A DNA stretch of 64,000 bases from Hymenobacter gelipurpurascens (GCF_900187375.1 NZ_FYEW01000004.1:1-64000); one strand, 5' to 3'. Counted from the first letter of the stretch, positions 52,666-61,167 are shown. Numbers and translations are program-made. The notes: generated by a model not told the origin, from the letters alone.

Positions 52666-53571
52666 CTATATTGCCCCCGCTGATTCCGTAATCGCAGCCT
52701 TGTGCTCCTCCAGAAACTCCCGGAGGGTCTTGGCGGGTCGGCCCAAGACGTAAGGAACATCGTTTTGCACCATGGACATGTAGGACATTCGGCCGTCGAG
52801 CATCTGCGTCACAAAGTCCAGGTTGGCCTTGGCGTACCAGCTCTCCGCCCCATTAGCCAGTAACGTATCAATCAGCTTTTTGAACCCTTCCAGCCCTTTG
52901 TTCTCATACTTGATTTCCAGGCCGGTCACCTCGCTCAACAGCGCCGCAATTTCCTGGCCGTTGAAGGTTTCCACGCTCAGCCAGTAGTGTTGCCCACCGT
53001 GCCGCTCTGGCCCGTCTACGAGGGCTTTGGCGGCCACCGCCGCGATGTCACTGGAAGCAATGTAGCCGACTCGCCGGTCGTCCCAGTAGCCGGTGTAGGT
53101 TAAGTTCTTGGGGATATACAGCCCCGTGAACACCTCCATAAACATGTTTGGGTGGAGGTGGGTCCAGGCCATGCCGCTGGCTTCGATGTACTTTTCAATC
53201 ATCTGGTGCCAGGCAAAGTGCGCATCGGTCGTATCCCACTCCGCAAACACGCCCACGTGCACGATATGACGGACGCCCGCTTTCTTGGCCGCGTCCACCA
53301 GGGTTTTGCTCTGAGTGAGCATGGCCACCGTGTAGCCGGTTAGCAGAAACACCCGGTCCACCCCGGCCAGCGCCAGCGCGAAGGTTCTGGGGTCATCCAG
53401 GTCCAGGTATTTGCAGTCTTTGCCTTCACGGGTAAGCTGCGCTACCACCTCCTGGTTGCGCGAGGTGATGCGTACGTTGACGGCTTGACCTTCCAGGTCT
53501 TTGACAACCTGACGGCCGATGGTGCCGCTGGCGCCCAGGACCAGAACGGTCGGTTTTTGCTGGTTTTCCAT
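52666..53571 (-). CDS. NmrA-like NAD(P)-binding protein
   Basis: About 301 residues from ATG 53571 (MENQQKPTVLVLGASGTIG). The glycine-rich loop LGASGTIGRQ at residues 11-20 binds NAD(P). HVGVFAEWDTTDAHFAWHQM and YTGYWDDRRVGYIASSDIAA follow the pattern of atypical short-chain dehydrogenases of the NmrA/NAD(P)H quinone-reductase type, which sense or use NAD(P)H. The classical catalytic YxxxK is not obvious. It lies in the same-strand operon, 46 bases after the F420-reductase-like gene, and may serve as redox sensor or reductase for the flavin enzymes. Confidence 0.8.
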   Translation of the reverse strand: MENQQKPTVLVLGASGTIGRQVVKDLEGQAVNVRITSRNQEVVAQLTREGKDCKYLDLDDPRTFALALAGVDRVFLLTGYTVAMLTQSKTLVDAAKKAGVRHIVHVGVFAEWDTTDAHFAWHQMIEKYIEASGMAWTHLHPNMFMEVFTGLYIPKNLTYTGYWDDRRVGYIASSDIAAVAAKALVDGPERHGGQHYWLSVETFNGQEIAALLSEVTGLEIKYENKGLEGFKKLIDTLLANGAESWYAKANLDFVTQMLDGRMSYMSMVQNDVPYVLGRPAKTLREFLEEHKAAITESAGAI

Positions 53572-53617
53572 GTGAGTTTGTACTGAAGTTGAATTCGGTT
53601 GGTAAGGCCAGGACTGG

Positions 53618-54364
53618 CTACGCATTACCTAGCTGCCGGGCGCGGTTGCCGGCCACTACCTCTTCGCGGGTAGGCCAGTCTTTGCGTTGCAGCAGTTCCC
53701 CGATAATTTCATCGCGCAGCCGCGGGGCCTTGCCGGGCACGGCGGCGGCCAGGGCCTGGGTCAGCTCCGGGGCCGTGAGTTCGGTGCAGTAGGCCGGGGT
53801 GCCGGGCTGCTGCCGCCACGAGTCGGCCAGAGTGCCCCCGTCCACTACGTCGAAGCCGAGGTCATTGCAGAGGTCGGATAGGATATGTTTCGCGCGCTCG
53901 TCATCGCCCGCAATGGAAAGGGCGATGCGGCCGGGCGTGCCGGGCGCGGTGCCGCCGTCGGCAATCGTTTCGGCCAGCAGGTTGTTGAAAGCTTTCAGGA
54001 GGGGGCGGCCCAACTGCTCGGCCGCCAGCACGCTCTCCGGCTGACCCTGCTCCAGCGCGTCGATTTTCCCGTCCCGGAAGGGGTAGTAGTTGCCGGTGTC
54101 CACCACTATTACCTCGGCGGGCAACGACCGGAACAGGTCCTTGGGAAACTCGCCAATCACCTTGAAAGGCACGGCGATAAAAACGAGGTCCACATCCTGT
54201 ACCACGTCTTGCAGAGTGGCGGGGCTAGCCCCCAATTCCTGGGCTTTGCGGGCCAGCTCGGCCGGCTGGCGGGTATTCGTTACTTTCACTTGGTGGCCTA
54301 GGGCGGCCAGGTTTTTGGCGAGGGAGCCGCCGACCGGGCCGGTGCCAATAATTCCGATTTTCAT
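53618..54364 (-). CDS. NADPH-dependent F420 reductase-like protein
   Basis: About 248 residues from ATG 54364 (MKIGIIGTGPVGGSLAKNL). The Rossmann loop GIIGTGPVGGSLA binds NADP, and KVTNTR at the end of the second strand supplies the 2'-phosphate contact. VDTGNYYPFRDG and AFNNLLAETIADGG continue the F420:NADP oxidoreductase pattern. In Bacteroidota, which lack F420, such proteins probably act as NADP-dependent dehydrogenases. An ATG at 54457 would add 31 unlikely residues. It follows the ArsR regulator and leads the redox operon. Confidence 0.8.
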   Translation of the reverse strand: MKIGIIGTGPVGGSLAKNLAALGHQVKVTNTRQPAELARKAQELGASPATLQDVVQDVDLVFIAVPFKVIGEFPKDLFRSLPAEVIVVDTGNYYPFRDGKIDALEQGQPESVLAAEQLGRPLLKAFNNLLAETIADGGTAPGTPGRIALSIAGDDERAKHILSDLCNDLGFDVVDGGTLADSWRQQPGTPAYCTELTAPELTQALAAAVPGKAPRLRDEIIGELLQRKDWPTREEVVAGNRARQLGNA

Positions 54365-54460
54365 GGGATGGGGGTTGAGTGGTTTATCGTTTCCATGACG
54401 ATGACCTCCTGCGGGCCGTTCTGAAAACGCATTCTTAAGCAGTGACTGGTGGTGCAAGAG

Positions 54461-54736
54461 CTAGCTCATCTTCAGCAGCTCCAGAAAGCTCTCCAGCTCC
54501 TGCAGCTTTTCCGTGTTGATCGTCAGGTACATGTTGCGGCCTTCCTTACACGAATGGACCAGCCCCGCCTCTACCAGGGCCTTCACGTGCTGCGACATGG
54601 AGGGCTGACTGATGGGCACAAACTCATACAGATTGGCGCATCCCAGCCGCTGCGCCCGCGCAATCTCCTGCAACATGCGCAGGCGGTTTGGGTCGCTCAG
54701 CGACTTGGCTAGCTTGACGAGGGACTTGGTATCCAT
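54461..54736 (-). CDS. ArsR-family regulator (first of two paralogues)
   Basis: 91 residues. A winged helix-turn-helix of the ArsR type: MDTKSLVKLAKSLSDPNRLR (helix 1 and the SDPxRLR turn), YEFVPISQPSMSQHVKALVE (recognition helix) and GLVHSCKEGRNMYLTI (wing). It is about 70% identical by eye to the protein at 55480-55767. The first helix lacks obvious CxC metal ligands; single cysteines (RLGCANLY, HSCKEG) differ between the paralogues. It lies directly upstream of the redox operon and may control it. Confidence 0.85.
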   Translation of the reverse strand: MDTKSLVKLAKSLSDPNRLRMLQEIARAQRLGCANLYEFVPISQPSMSQHVKALVEAGLVHSCKEGRNMYLTINTEKLQELESFLELLKMS

Positions 54737-54832
54737 AGCAGCAGGAGGGTGGGAGTAGAAGGATTTTGCTTGGCATCCGCTGCCCGAAGTAGGGCGCGTG
54801 AATAGCGTGGTTAGCGGCTTGTAAGAAGGTTA

Positions 54833-55232
54833 CTATTGCCAGCCGCCGCCCACGGCCCGGTACAACTTTACATGGGCCCCTAGCTGGTTGCGTTTCAGCG
54901 ATGCCAGCTCCAGCTCGCTTTGCTCTGGGCCGTGATGACTTCCAGGTAGCTGGCCAGGCCGCTGCGGAATAGCAGGTTGGCATTGGTCTTCGCCGGGCCT
55001 TTGAGCACCGCCACGCCTTCATCTGCCAGGATGCGCTCCAGCTTGGCTGCTACCTGCGGCCGAATCTCCACGTTGACGATGTCCTCAAGGGGAGCGCGGT
55101 AATATTGAAAGGTGGTTTTGGTATCGGTGTGCACCGCCTTTACCCGCAGGAGGCCGGGCCGGGTGCAGGGCCTGTTGTGGGGCTTGCGGCTCCGCGCAGC
55201 TTGCTGCCGGCTAGAAGAGAAGTTAGTTTCAT
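54833..55232 (-). pseudogene. RND efflux operon remnant: adaptor start fused to outer-membrane factor end
   Basis: On the minus strand from ATG 55232, one frame starts MKLTSLLAG. After a shift the sequence reads KTTFQYYRAPLED, IVNVEIRPQVAAKLERILAD and EGVAVLKG, the first beta/lipoyl part of an RND periplasmic adaptor (HlyD/AcrA type). With no break it continues TNANLLFRSGLASYLEVITA, the C-terminal region of a TolC/NodT outer-membrane factor. After another shift it gives ELELASLKRNQLGA and LYRAVGGGWQ, the typical end of such proteins. The pump gene and most of both partners are gone, as expected from one ~5-kb internal deletion of an adaptor-pump-OMF operon, later hit by frameshifts. Confidence 0.75.
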
Positions 55233-55439
55233 GAGAAAAAAGCGACCTAAACGAGGGCAGGGAGTGAAATGGCAGGTGCGGTGGAAGGCTATTAAGTGAT
55301 TCTAATGAATCATTTAATAAGCATGTTATTAAGTATTGGGACAAAAAAATCCTCTGCTGGCAGCGGGTACCCTACCCGCGAAGTTTCAGAAAAAGCACGA
55401 GCCATAAATTCATAAGCAATCAATTATGTTTTAAAAAAG

Positions 55440-55467
55440 CAAAAACCGCTGGCGATACCGCCAACGG
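55440..55467 (-). terminator. Rho-independent terminator of the second ArsR gene
   Basis: Read on the minus strand, a 9-bp stem (55459-55467 with 55446-55454, one G-T pair) around a 4-base loop is followed by a T-run. It lies 12 bases past the stop codon of the ArsR gene at 55480-55767. Confidence 0.85.
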
Positions 55468-55479
55468 CCAGGGAATTAG

Positions 55480-55767
55480 TTAAGCTTTAACAGTAGCCGG
55501 TTTAAGTAGTTGCAGGAAGTCTTCTAACTCCTGCAGCTTTTCGGCATTGATGGACATGTGCATATTCCGGCCTTCTTTGTGCGACGCAATCAAGCCCGCC
55601 TCGGAGAGGGCCTTGAGGTGCTGGGACATAGAAGGCTGGCTGATAGGCACGTACTGAAACAAGTCGGCGCACACCGCAATCTCCCCTTTTGCAATTTCCT
55701 GCAACAAACGAAGACGGGTGGGGTCGCTGAGCGACTTAGCTAACTTTACGAGGGACTTAGTATCCAT
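55480..55767 (-). CDS. ArsR-family regulator (second of two paralogues)
   Basis: 95 residues, winged helix-turn-helix of the ArsR type. KSLSDPTRLRLLQEIAKGEI is followed by CADLFQYVPISQPSMSQHLK, the metal-site/recognition-helix segment, and by SHKEGRNMHMSIN, the wing. It is a close paralogue of the protein at 54461-54736. An 18-bp palindrome 22 bases upstream of its ATG is a likely autoregulatory operator. It has its own terminator. It probably once controlled the RND efflux operon whose remains lie between the two regulator genes. Confidence 0.85.
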   Translation of the reverse strand: MDTKSLVKLAKSLSDPTRLRLLQEIAKGEIAVCADLFQYVPISQPSMSQHLKALSEAGLIASHKEGRNMHMSINAEKLQELEDFLQLLKPATVKA

Positions 55768-55788
55768 GGAGCAAAGGTATGCATTTTA

Positions 55789-55806
55789 AACTCATGCGCA
55801 TGAGTT
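55789..55806. promoter_or_regulatory. 18-bp palindromic operator candidate of the ArsR gene
   Basis: AACTCATGC and its exact complement adjoin at 55789-55806, with a further TGATGCATGA half-symmetric stretch just beyond. It ends 22 bases before the ArsR start codon, a typical position for ArsR-type self-repression. The paralogue at 54736 has no such palindrome upstream. Confidence 0.7.
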
Positions 55807-56282
55807 GATGCATGAGCAACTCTTAGGGTGATGAAAAGGTTCTGGCCGCTTATTCCATTCAGTTTGATAAATAAGGTGACCGAGCCGCTACTACTGTGCT
55901 GGCTTCATTCGGTTAACGCAAGCTCTGCATTTTTAAGAACAGACCGCCCGGGTTTTTGGTAGCCTTGATTTTATCAGTTTTTAGCTTGTAGACGAAGGCA
56001 AATTAGGCATCCCTTTGCATAGCCGACTGCAGAATCTCTGGCACCAGCTTGGGTTCAGCATTGCCCCGGGTTTCCAGGTGCTTGCGCGTCAGTGGCACCT
56101 TAGCTTGGCTGAACCTAAACTGCTGCAGGGTGTGCCCCCGTTCGTATAAGAGCCTGCCGATCCGAGCGGCTTGGCGGTTAGCCTGGTGTTCACGAACGTT
56201 CCGTTGCTCTACCTCCCACCCTTGCCGGATTAGTGGCTGTGCGGGGCGAGAAGAGCTTTATGAACGGATTTATAGATATGCC
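55807..56282. other. Gap with an unidentified open frame on the minus strand
   Basis: About 480 bases. On the minus strand, 56258-56003 is an open frame of ~84 codons without an ATG (RQGWEVEQRNVREHQANRQA ... TRKHLETRGNAEPKLVPEIL) ending in TAA. It is charged and helical and looks like a real protein tail, possibly a decayed gene, but I do not recognise it. The rest holds the promoter region of the ArsR gene. Confidence 0.45.
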
Positions 56283-58061
56283 TCAGTTTGCGGGTACACT
56301 AGCCACGGGCAAGGTGAAGTGAAAGGTGCTGCCGCTGCCCAGCTCGCTTTCCACCCACAGCCGGCCGCCCTGGGCATTGATGAACTCGCGGGCTATGCTC
56401 AGCCCCAGGCCCGAGCCGCCCCGGTAGCCGGCCTTATCGGGGATCTGGGCAAAGCGCTGAAAGATTTTGTCGTGGTGCACGGCGGCAATTCCCGGCCCCC
56501 GGTCCTGCACGCTCACTCGCACGGACTGGTCAGCGGCCTGCGCCCTGACGGTCAGGGCCTCGCCTGCCGGGGAATAGCGAATGGCATTGCTGAGCAGGTT
56601 GATGAGCACCCAGGTAGTTTTTTCCACGTCGGCCCGGGCCAGGGGCAGGTCGGCGGGCAGCTGCACGTGGAGGCGCAGCTGCTTGTCGTCGAGCTGGGCC
56701 TGCACGGTGGCCGCGGCGTAGGTCACCACGTCGGCCAGGCTGGTAGCGCGCAGGTCCAGCTGAATGCCGGCGCCGGCGTCGAGGCGGGAAACGTCGAGCA
56801 GTTCGGCCACCATGCGCTGCAGGCGCTGGGTTTCCTGGCGGATAAAGCCGGCCACCCGCCCCCGCTCCTCGGCGGGCAAGCGCTCGTCCTGCAGCAGCTT
56901 GGCGTTGAGGTGGATGCTGGAAAGCGGCGTTTTCAGCTCGTGGGAGACGGTGGCCAGGAAATTGGACTTGACCTGGTCGAGCTTCTTGAAGTCCGAAACG
57001 TTGCGCAGGGTCAGAATCTGGCCCACAAACTCCATCTTGTCCCGGGCCTCGTTGTAGCTGACCAGCTCCTGCACGGCCAGCCGGTAAAATGCCTCCTCGC
57101 CCTGCTGAGCAATGCGCAGCAGCGGAGCATCGGCCACGGCCTGCTCGCGGCGGGCGGCATCCACGTCCAGGGGGGTGAGGATTTCGCGCAGCAAATCATT
57201 TTCCAGCGCCACCTCGGCCGCGGGCCGGCCCACCAGCCGCTCGGCGGGCAAGCCCAGCAGCTCGCAGGCCACGGGGTTGGCCAGCAGCACCCGGCGGTTT
57301 TCGTCCAGCAGCAGCAGGCCTTCGTCGAGGCCGCTCACGATGCTGGCCACACGGTTGCGCTCGGTCAGCAGCTCGGCCAGGGTGGAGCGGCGGTACTCCT
57401 GCAGCTGCACCAGCATGCGGTTGAATACCCGGCCCAGCTGCCCGAACTCGTCGTGGCTTTCCAGGGGAATGGTGGCGCGGAAATCGTGGTCGGCGGCGTG
57501 CTGCAGGCTGCTTTGGAGCTTGCGCACCGGGCCCACGGCCGCCTCGGGCACGCTTAGCAACAGCATCAGCCCCAGCAGCAGGCTCAGGACGATAAAGCTG
57601 AACAGGTAACGCTCTACCCGCTCGGCGCTCTGGTTGGCCTGCTCATTTTTGCGGGCCAGGGCGTTGGTGTTGAGCTTGACCATGCGGTGGGTCTGGTCCC
57701 TCAGCAGGCTCAATGCTGCTTGGCGCTCGACCACGGGCGCGCCGGCATCGAGCAGGCCCTGGTAGACAGCCAGGTTCTGGGTAAGGCTGTCCACCACTTC
57801 CCGCTCGCCCGGCTCGGTGATGTTGCCGGCCTCGCGTGTCAGGTGGCGGCGAAACACGTCCAGCTGGGCGGGCGCGGCTTCTACCCGGTCCAGGGCCTGC
57901 AGCATGTTCTGGCCCAGCTCCACGGAATAGAAGTTGTCCTGCAGAATGTTGCGCGAGCCGCGGTCCAGGCGCTGTACGGTGTAGAAGGCGTACCCCCCGA
58001 GCACACTCACCAGAGCGAGCATGGCCAGCAGGCCGAGGGTGATTTTCGTTTTAATACTCAT
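56283..58061 (-). CDS. Membrane sensor histidine kinase next to kdpD
   Basis: 592 residues. TM1 (~8-28), a helical periplasmic sensor (~30-160), TM2 (~163-183), a HAMP domain (~185-235), a PAS domain (~250-330), HisKA with the phosphorylated His in VSHELKTPLSSIHLN (~373), and HATPase with INLLSNAIRYSP, DRGPGIAA and GGSGLGLSIAREFI. In this operon it probably provides the kinase half of KdpD, because the kdpD gene upstream lacks one. Its ATG lies 32 bases after the kdpD stop. A KdpE-type regulator is not visible in the window. Confidence 0.9.
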   Translation of the reverse strand: MSIKTKITLGLLAMLALVSVLGGYAFYTVQRLDRGSRNILQDNFYSVELGQNMLQALDRVEAAPAQLDVFRRHLTREAGNITEPGEREVVDSLTQNLAVYQGLLDAGAPVVERQAALSLLRDQTHRMVKLNTNALARKNEQANQSAERVERYLFSFIVLSLLLGLMLLLSVPEAAVGPVRKLQSSLQHAADHDFRATIPLESHDEFGQLGRVFNRMLVQLQEYRRSTLAELLTERNRVASIVSGLDEGLLLLDENRRVLLANPVACELLGLPAERLVGRPAAEVALENDLLREILTPLDVDAARREQAVADAPLLRIAQQGEEAFYRLAVQELVSYNEARDKMEFVGQILTLRNVSDFKKLDQVKSNFLATVSHELKTPLSSIHLNAKLLQDERLPAEERGRVAGFIRQETQRLQRMVAELLDVSRLDAGAGIQLDLRATSLADVVTYAAATVQAQLDDKQLRLHVQLPADLPLARADVEKTTWVLINLLSNAIRYSPAGEALTVRAQAADQSVRVSVQDRGPGIAAVHHDKIFQRFAQIPDKAGYRGGSGLGLSIAREFINAQGGRLWVESELGSGSTFHFTLPVASVPAN

Positions 58062-58093
58062 GAGATAAGGGGTCGGAAGCTGGCGACGAGGCG

Positions 58094-59266
58094 TTAGTAC
58101 GTGACCAGATAAATGTCCAGGTCCTGGTTGCTGCGGGCCACGGCCCGCAGCAGGTCGTTGGTGACGCCGCGGCGGCTAATCTGGCCCCACAGCCCCTTGT
58201 CGCTGGTGATGCCGCACACGAGCAGAGTGGCGTTTTTCTCGGCCGCCACCCGCGTGATGGCCCCCACGATGTCGTCGTCCTTGACCCGCAGAATCTGGGC
58301 GCCCAACTCGGTGGCCAGCTGCAGGTTGCGCAGCAGGTGGCGCTGGGTAGCCAGCCCGATGCGGTCGGCGGTTTCCGGGCCAGTCTGCACGTAGAGCACG
58401 TACCAGGCCGCGGCGGAGAACCGGTCAGCCAGCCGCGAGGTTTTGCGGATGATTTCCTTGGCCGCCCGGTCATTGGAGTTGATGCAGGCCAGCAGCCGGT
58501 CGTCGTTGCAACGCGCCGCCAGCACGGCCGGGGCACCGCCGGCGCCGGTTTCCACCTGCCGGCCCAGCAGCTGGGCGACTTCGCGCACGGCCAGTCGCCG
58601 CAGCTGCAATAGGTTTTCGGCCTGGAAAAAGTTGGCCAGCGCGGTGGGCACCTTGCCCGGATCGTAAATTTTGCCTTCCTCCAGCCGGCGGCGCAGCTCG
58701 CCTACGGTTAAATCCACGTTCACCACCTCGTCGGCCAGCTGAAGCAGGCGGTCAGGTACGCGCTCCGTCACGTCGGTGCCCGTGATTTTGAGTACCTGGT
58801 CGTGCAGGCTTTCCAGATGCTGCACGTTGACGGCCGTAATCACCGAAATGCCCTGCTGCACGAGGTACTCCACGTCCTGCCAGCGCTTCTCGTGGCGGGA
58901 TCCGGGTACGTTGGAATGGGCCAGCTCGTCGACAATGACCACTTGGGGGCGCTGCTGCTCGATGCCTTCCATATCCATCTCCTCCAGGGCCCGGCCCTTG
59001 TAGAAGATGTGCTTGCGCGGCAGCAAGGGCACGGGCCCCAGCTGGGCCACCGTTTCAGCCCGGTGGTGAGTTTCCACGTAACCCAGCAGCACGTGCACGC
59101 CGTGCTGGTGCAGATCTTGGGCTTCCTGCAGCATGCGGTAGGTTTTGCCCACGCCGGCGGCCAGGCCCAGGTACACCTTGAGCGTGCCGCGCCGCTTGGC
59201 CTGCACCAGGCGCAGGAACCGCTCGGCGGAAGCATCGCGCAGGGTATCGTCATCGGGAGGGCTCAT
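58094..59266 (-). CDS. kdpD: KdpD N-terminal sensor protein (no kinase domain)
   Basis: 390 residues. The KdpD domain has Walker A LAAGVGKTYRML (~34-45) and Walker B VVIVDELAHSNVPGSRHEKR, with the conserved DVEYLV and AVNVQHLESL. A universal-stress-protein-like domain follows (~225-385, LACINSNDRAAKEIIRKTS and LLVCGITSDKGLWGQ). Classical KdpD continues into four membrane helices, a GAF domain and a kinase; here the gene ends at ~390. It should bind ATP and c-di-AMP-type or K+-related signals and control the separate histidine kinase downstream. Confidence 0.85.
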   Translation of the reverse strand: MSPPDDDTLRDASAERFLRLVQAKRRGTLKVYLGLAAGVGKTYRMLQEAQDLHQHGVHVLLGYVETHHRAETVAQLGPVPLLPRKHIFYKGRALEEMDMEGIEQQRPQVVIVDELAHSNVPGSRHEKRWQDVEYLVQQGISVITAVNVQHLESLHDQVLKITGTDVTERVPDRLLQLADEVVNVDLTVGELRRRLEEGKIYDPGKVPTALANFFQAENLLQLRRLAVREVAQLLGRQVETGAGGAPAVLAARCNDDRLLACINSNDRAAKEIIRKTSRLADRFSAAAWYVLYVQTGPETADRIGLATQRHLLRNLQLATELGAQILRVKDDDIVGAITRVAAEKNATLLVCGITSDKGLWGQISRRGVTNDLLRAVARSNQDLDIYLVTY

Positions 59267-59317
59267 GGGCGGGGCAGCGGGCGGGATGAAACCAGGGAAA
59301 GCTGGGAAAAACCGGCG

Positions 59318-60499
59318 TTAAAAGGAAATGGCGACGCTGGAAGTCAGGTTGGCGTAGGTACTGCGGGCAGCGCCGCCATCCTCGCCGAAGACCTTGTCGC
59401 CGGCGTTGAGCACCCACCCTTCCAGGCGCACGAGCACGTTGTCGGTGGGCGCGTAGTCCAGGCCCAGCGAGCCACCGCGAATAATGGCGTTGGGGGCATC
59501 CACGGCGGGAGTGTAGGAGTTGATGATGACGCCGCGCTCGGCCTGGTAATATTCGCCGCGCAGGGCGGTGGTCCACTTGTCGGCCAGCTGGTAGCGCACG
59601 AAAGCCGAACCAGCGTGCCAAGTGTCGTACTTCTCCCCCGTACTATTGGCGGGGCGCGGGGCCTGCTGCTTGCCCACGTCGAAGACCAGGGCCAGCGAGA
59701 GGCGGTCGGTGGCGGCGTAGCTCACGTAGAAATCGTGGAAGTAGCGACGCCGGCCAGTCGAGTCCTGGGGCTGCTCCTGGCCATAGAAGGTGCTGGAGTT
59801 GAGGAGCAGTTTGTCAGTAGGCTTCCATTGAATCTGGGTGCCCAATGCTTTAGCTTGGTTGTTCTCACGCAGGTTCTGCCAGCCGTTGAGCACCAAGCCG
59901 GTGAGCGTGAGCTTGGGTCCCACTTCGTAAGTGAGGCGGGCGCCGGCCTGGTAATAGGGCGAGTTCTCGGCCATAAGCGAGCGGGTTAGCGTCCAGTTGT
60001 CCTTGCTGATGGCCGACTCAAACCCGATGTGGGAGCTGAAGATGCCCACATCGAGCCAGGCTTTTGAGAAGGGCCGGAAGCCGGCGTAGGCCTCGTAGAT
60101 GTGCCTGAACACTGGGTCTTCGGCCGCATAGTTGGCCGTCACGTACGAGCCGGCGTGCAAACCCAGGGCCCCGCGCACGTTGTCGTCCTGGTAGCGCATG
60201 CCCAGGATGACGTTGTTGACGGTAAACTCGTTCTGCCGGTCGTGGGAATAGAGAAAGCCGGGCCGGTTCTGGGTGTTGTCGTTCCGGAAATCGTAGCCGT
60301 AGTAGGCATCGGCAAAGCCGTAAAAAGTCAGCGGGTTGGCCGGCGTGGGCGTGGCCTGTACGGGGGCCGGCGGGGGCACAGCCAGGGCCGGGTCGGTCGT
60401 GGGCGTGGGTTGGGCTAGCACGGGCGACGTGCCGCCCACCGCCAGCAGCAGAGCGGCGATTCGGATTTTCAGACCGGTGAGATGGGAAGCGTGGGTCAT
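59318..60499 (-). CDS. Outer-membrane beta-barrel protein in the kdp operon
   Basis: 393 residues with a signal peptide (cleavage near VLAQ, residue 30). The mature chain starts with a proline-rich segment, then alternates hydrophobic strands and polar loops (LTFYGFADAYYGYDFRNDN, ENSPYYQAGARLTYEVG, NLTSSVAISF at the end, with terminal Phe). This matches the outer-membrane barrel family (Bbp2-like/porin-like) that commonly sits in the kdp operons of Bacteroidota. It may let K+ reach the KdpA channel, but this is inference. It lies between kdpC and kdpD on the same strand. Confidence 0.75.
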   Translation of the reverse strand: MTHASHLTGLKIRIAALLLAVGGTSPVLAQPTPTTDPALAVPPPAPVQATPTPANPLTFYGFADAYYGYDFRNDNTQNRPGFLYSHDRQNEFTVNNVILGMRYQDDNVRGALGLHAGSYVTANYAAEDPVFRHIYEAYAGFRPFSKAWLDVGIFSSHIGFESAISKDNWTLTRSLMAENSPYYQAGARLTYEVGPKLTLTGLVLNGWQNLRENNQAKALGTQIQWKPTDKLLLNSSTFYGQEQPQDSTGRRRYFHDFYVSYAATDRLSLALVFDVGKQQAPRPANSTGEKYDTWHAGSAFVRYQLADKWTTALRGEYYQAERGVIINSYTPAVDAPNAIIRGGSLGLDYAPTDNVLVRLEGWVLNAGDKVFGEDGGAARSTYANLTSSVAISF

Positions 60500-60571
60500 G
60501 GGAAGTAAAGGCAGGTAAAGGCAGGGAGCTTATGGCCCTTTCGGTAAAAGCTCCTCCGTGGAGTTACGTGA

Positions 60572-61138
60572 TTAGCGGCGCGTCGGCGCCAGGGCGTCCA
60601 TGGCAAGATTCAGTTGCAGCACGTTGACGCGGGCAGGAGCCAGCAGCCCGGTTACCGTGTGCTGGGTCACTAAAGCTTGCACGGTGGCCGCGTCCAGGTG
60701 GCGGGCTTTGGCAATGCGCGCTACCTGAACAGCCGCCGCCTCAGGGGAGAGGTCCGGGTCCAGGCCTGAGCCGGAGGCCGTAATCAACTCGGCGGATACC
60801 TGGTTTTTGGTTACCCCCGGGTTTTGCTGCAGCAGCGTGTCGAGTCGCTGTTGTACCAAGGCCAGGTACTCTGGGTTGGTCGGCCCTTTGTTGGAGCCGG
60901 CGGAGCTCGCTGCGTTGTAGTCTACGGCCGAGGGGCGCCCGTTGAAATACTGCGGCTGGTCGAATTTCTGGCCCACGTTGGCAAAGCCCACCACGCGGCC
61001 GTTCTGGCGGAGCGTGACGCCCTGTCCAGCGCCCGGAGCTAGTTGCGCGCCAGCCCAGATGAGGGCCGGGTATACCCCGGCGCAAAGTACGAGCAGCACC
61101 AGCGTGAGGCGAAAGGCGGGAAGGAGGTTGTTTTTCAT
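60572..61138 (-). CDS. kdpC: KdpC, potassium-transporting ATPase subunit C
   Basis: 188 residues. One N-terminal helix (LPAFRLTLVLLVLCAGVYPA) anchors it, followed by FDQPQYFNGRPSAVDYNAAS (the conserved F.GRPSA core) and SGSGLDPDLSPEAAAVQVAR (SGLDP motif). KdpC stabilises the KdpFABC complex and assists ATP binding by KdpB. Normal length. It starts 29 bases after kdpB ends. Confidence 0.95.
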   Translation of the reverse strand: MKNNLLPAFRLTLVLLVLCAGVYPALIWAGAQLAPGAGQGVTLRQNGRVVGFANVGQKFDQPQYFNGRPSAVDYNAASSAGSNKGPTNPEYLALVQQRLDTLLQQNPGVTKNQVSAELITASGSGLDPDLSPEAAAVQVARIAKARHLDAATVQALVTQHTVTGLLAPARVNVLQLNLAMDALAPTRR

Positions 61139-61167
61139 GTTGAGTGAGCAGTAATCAGATACTAGAA

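Noticed and set aside
56049..57557. 502-codon + strand open frame
   Set aside because: Antisense shadow of the sensor kinase next to kdpD; the + strand peptide has no recognisable domains.
58802..59989. 395-codon + strand open frame across kdpD and the barrel gene
   Set aside because: Antisense shadow crossing two well-supported genes.
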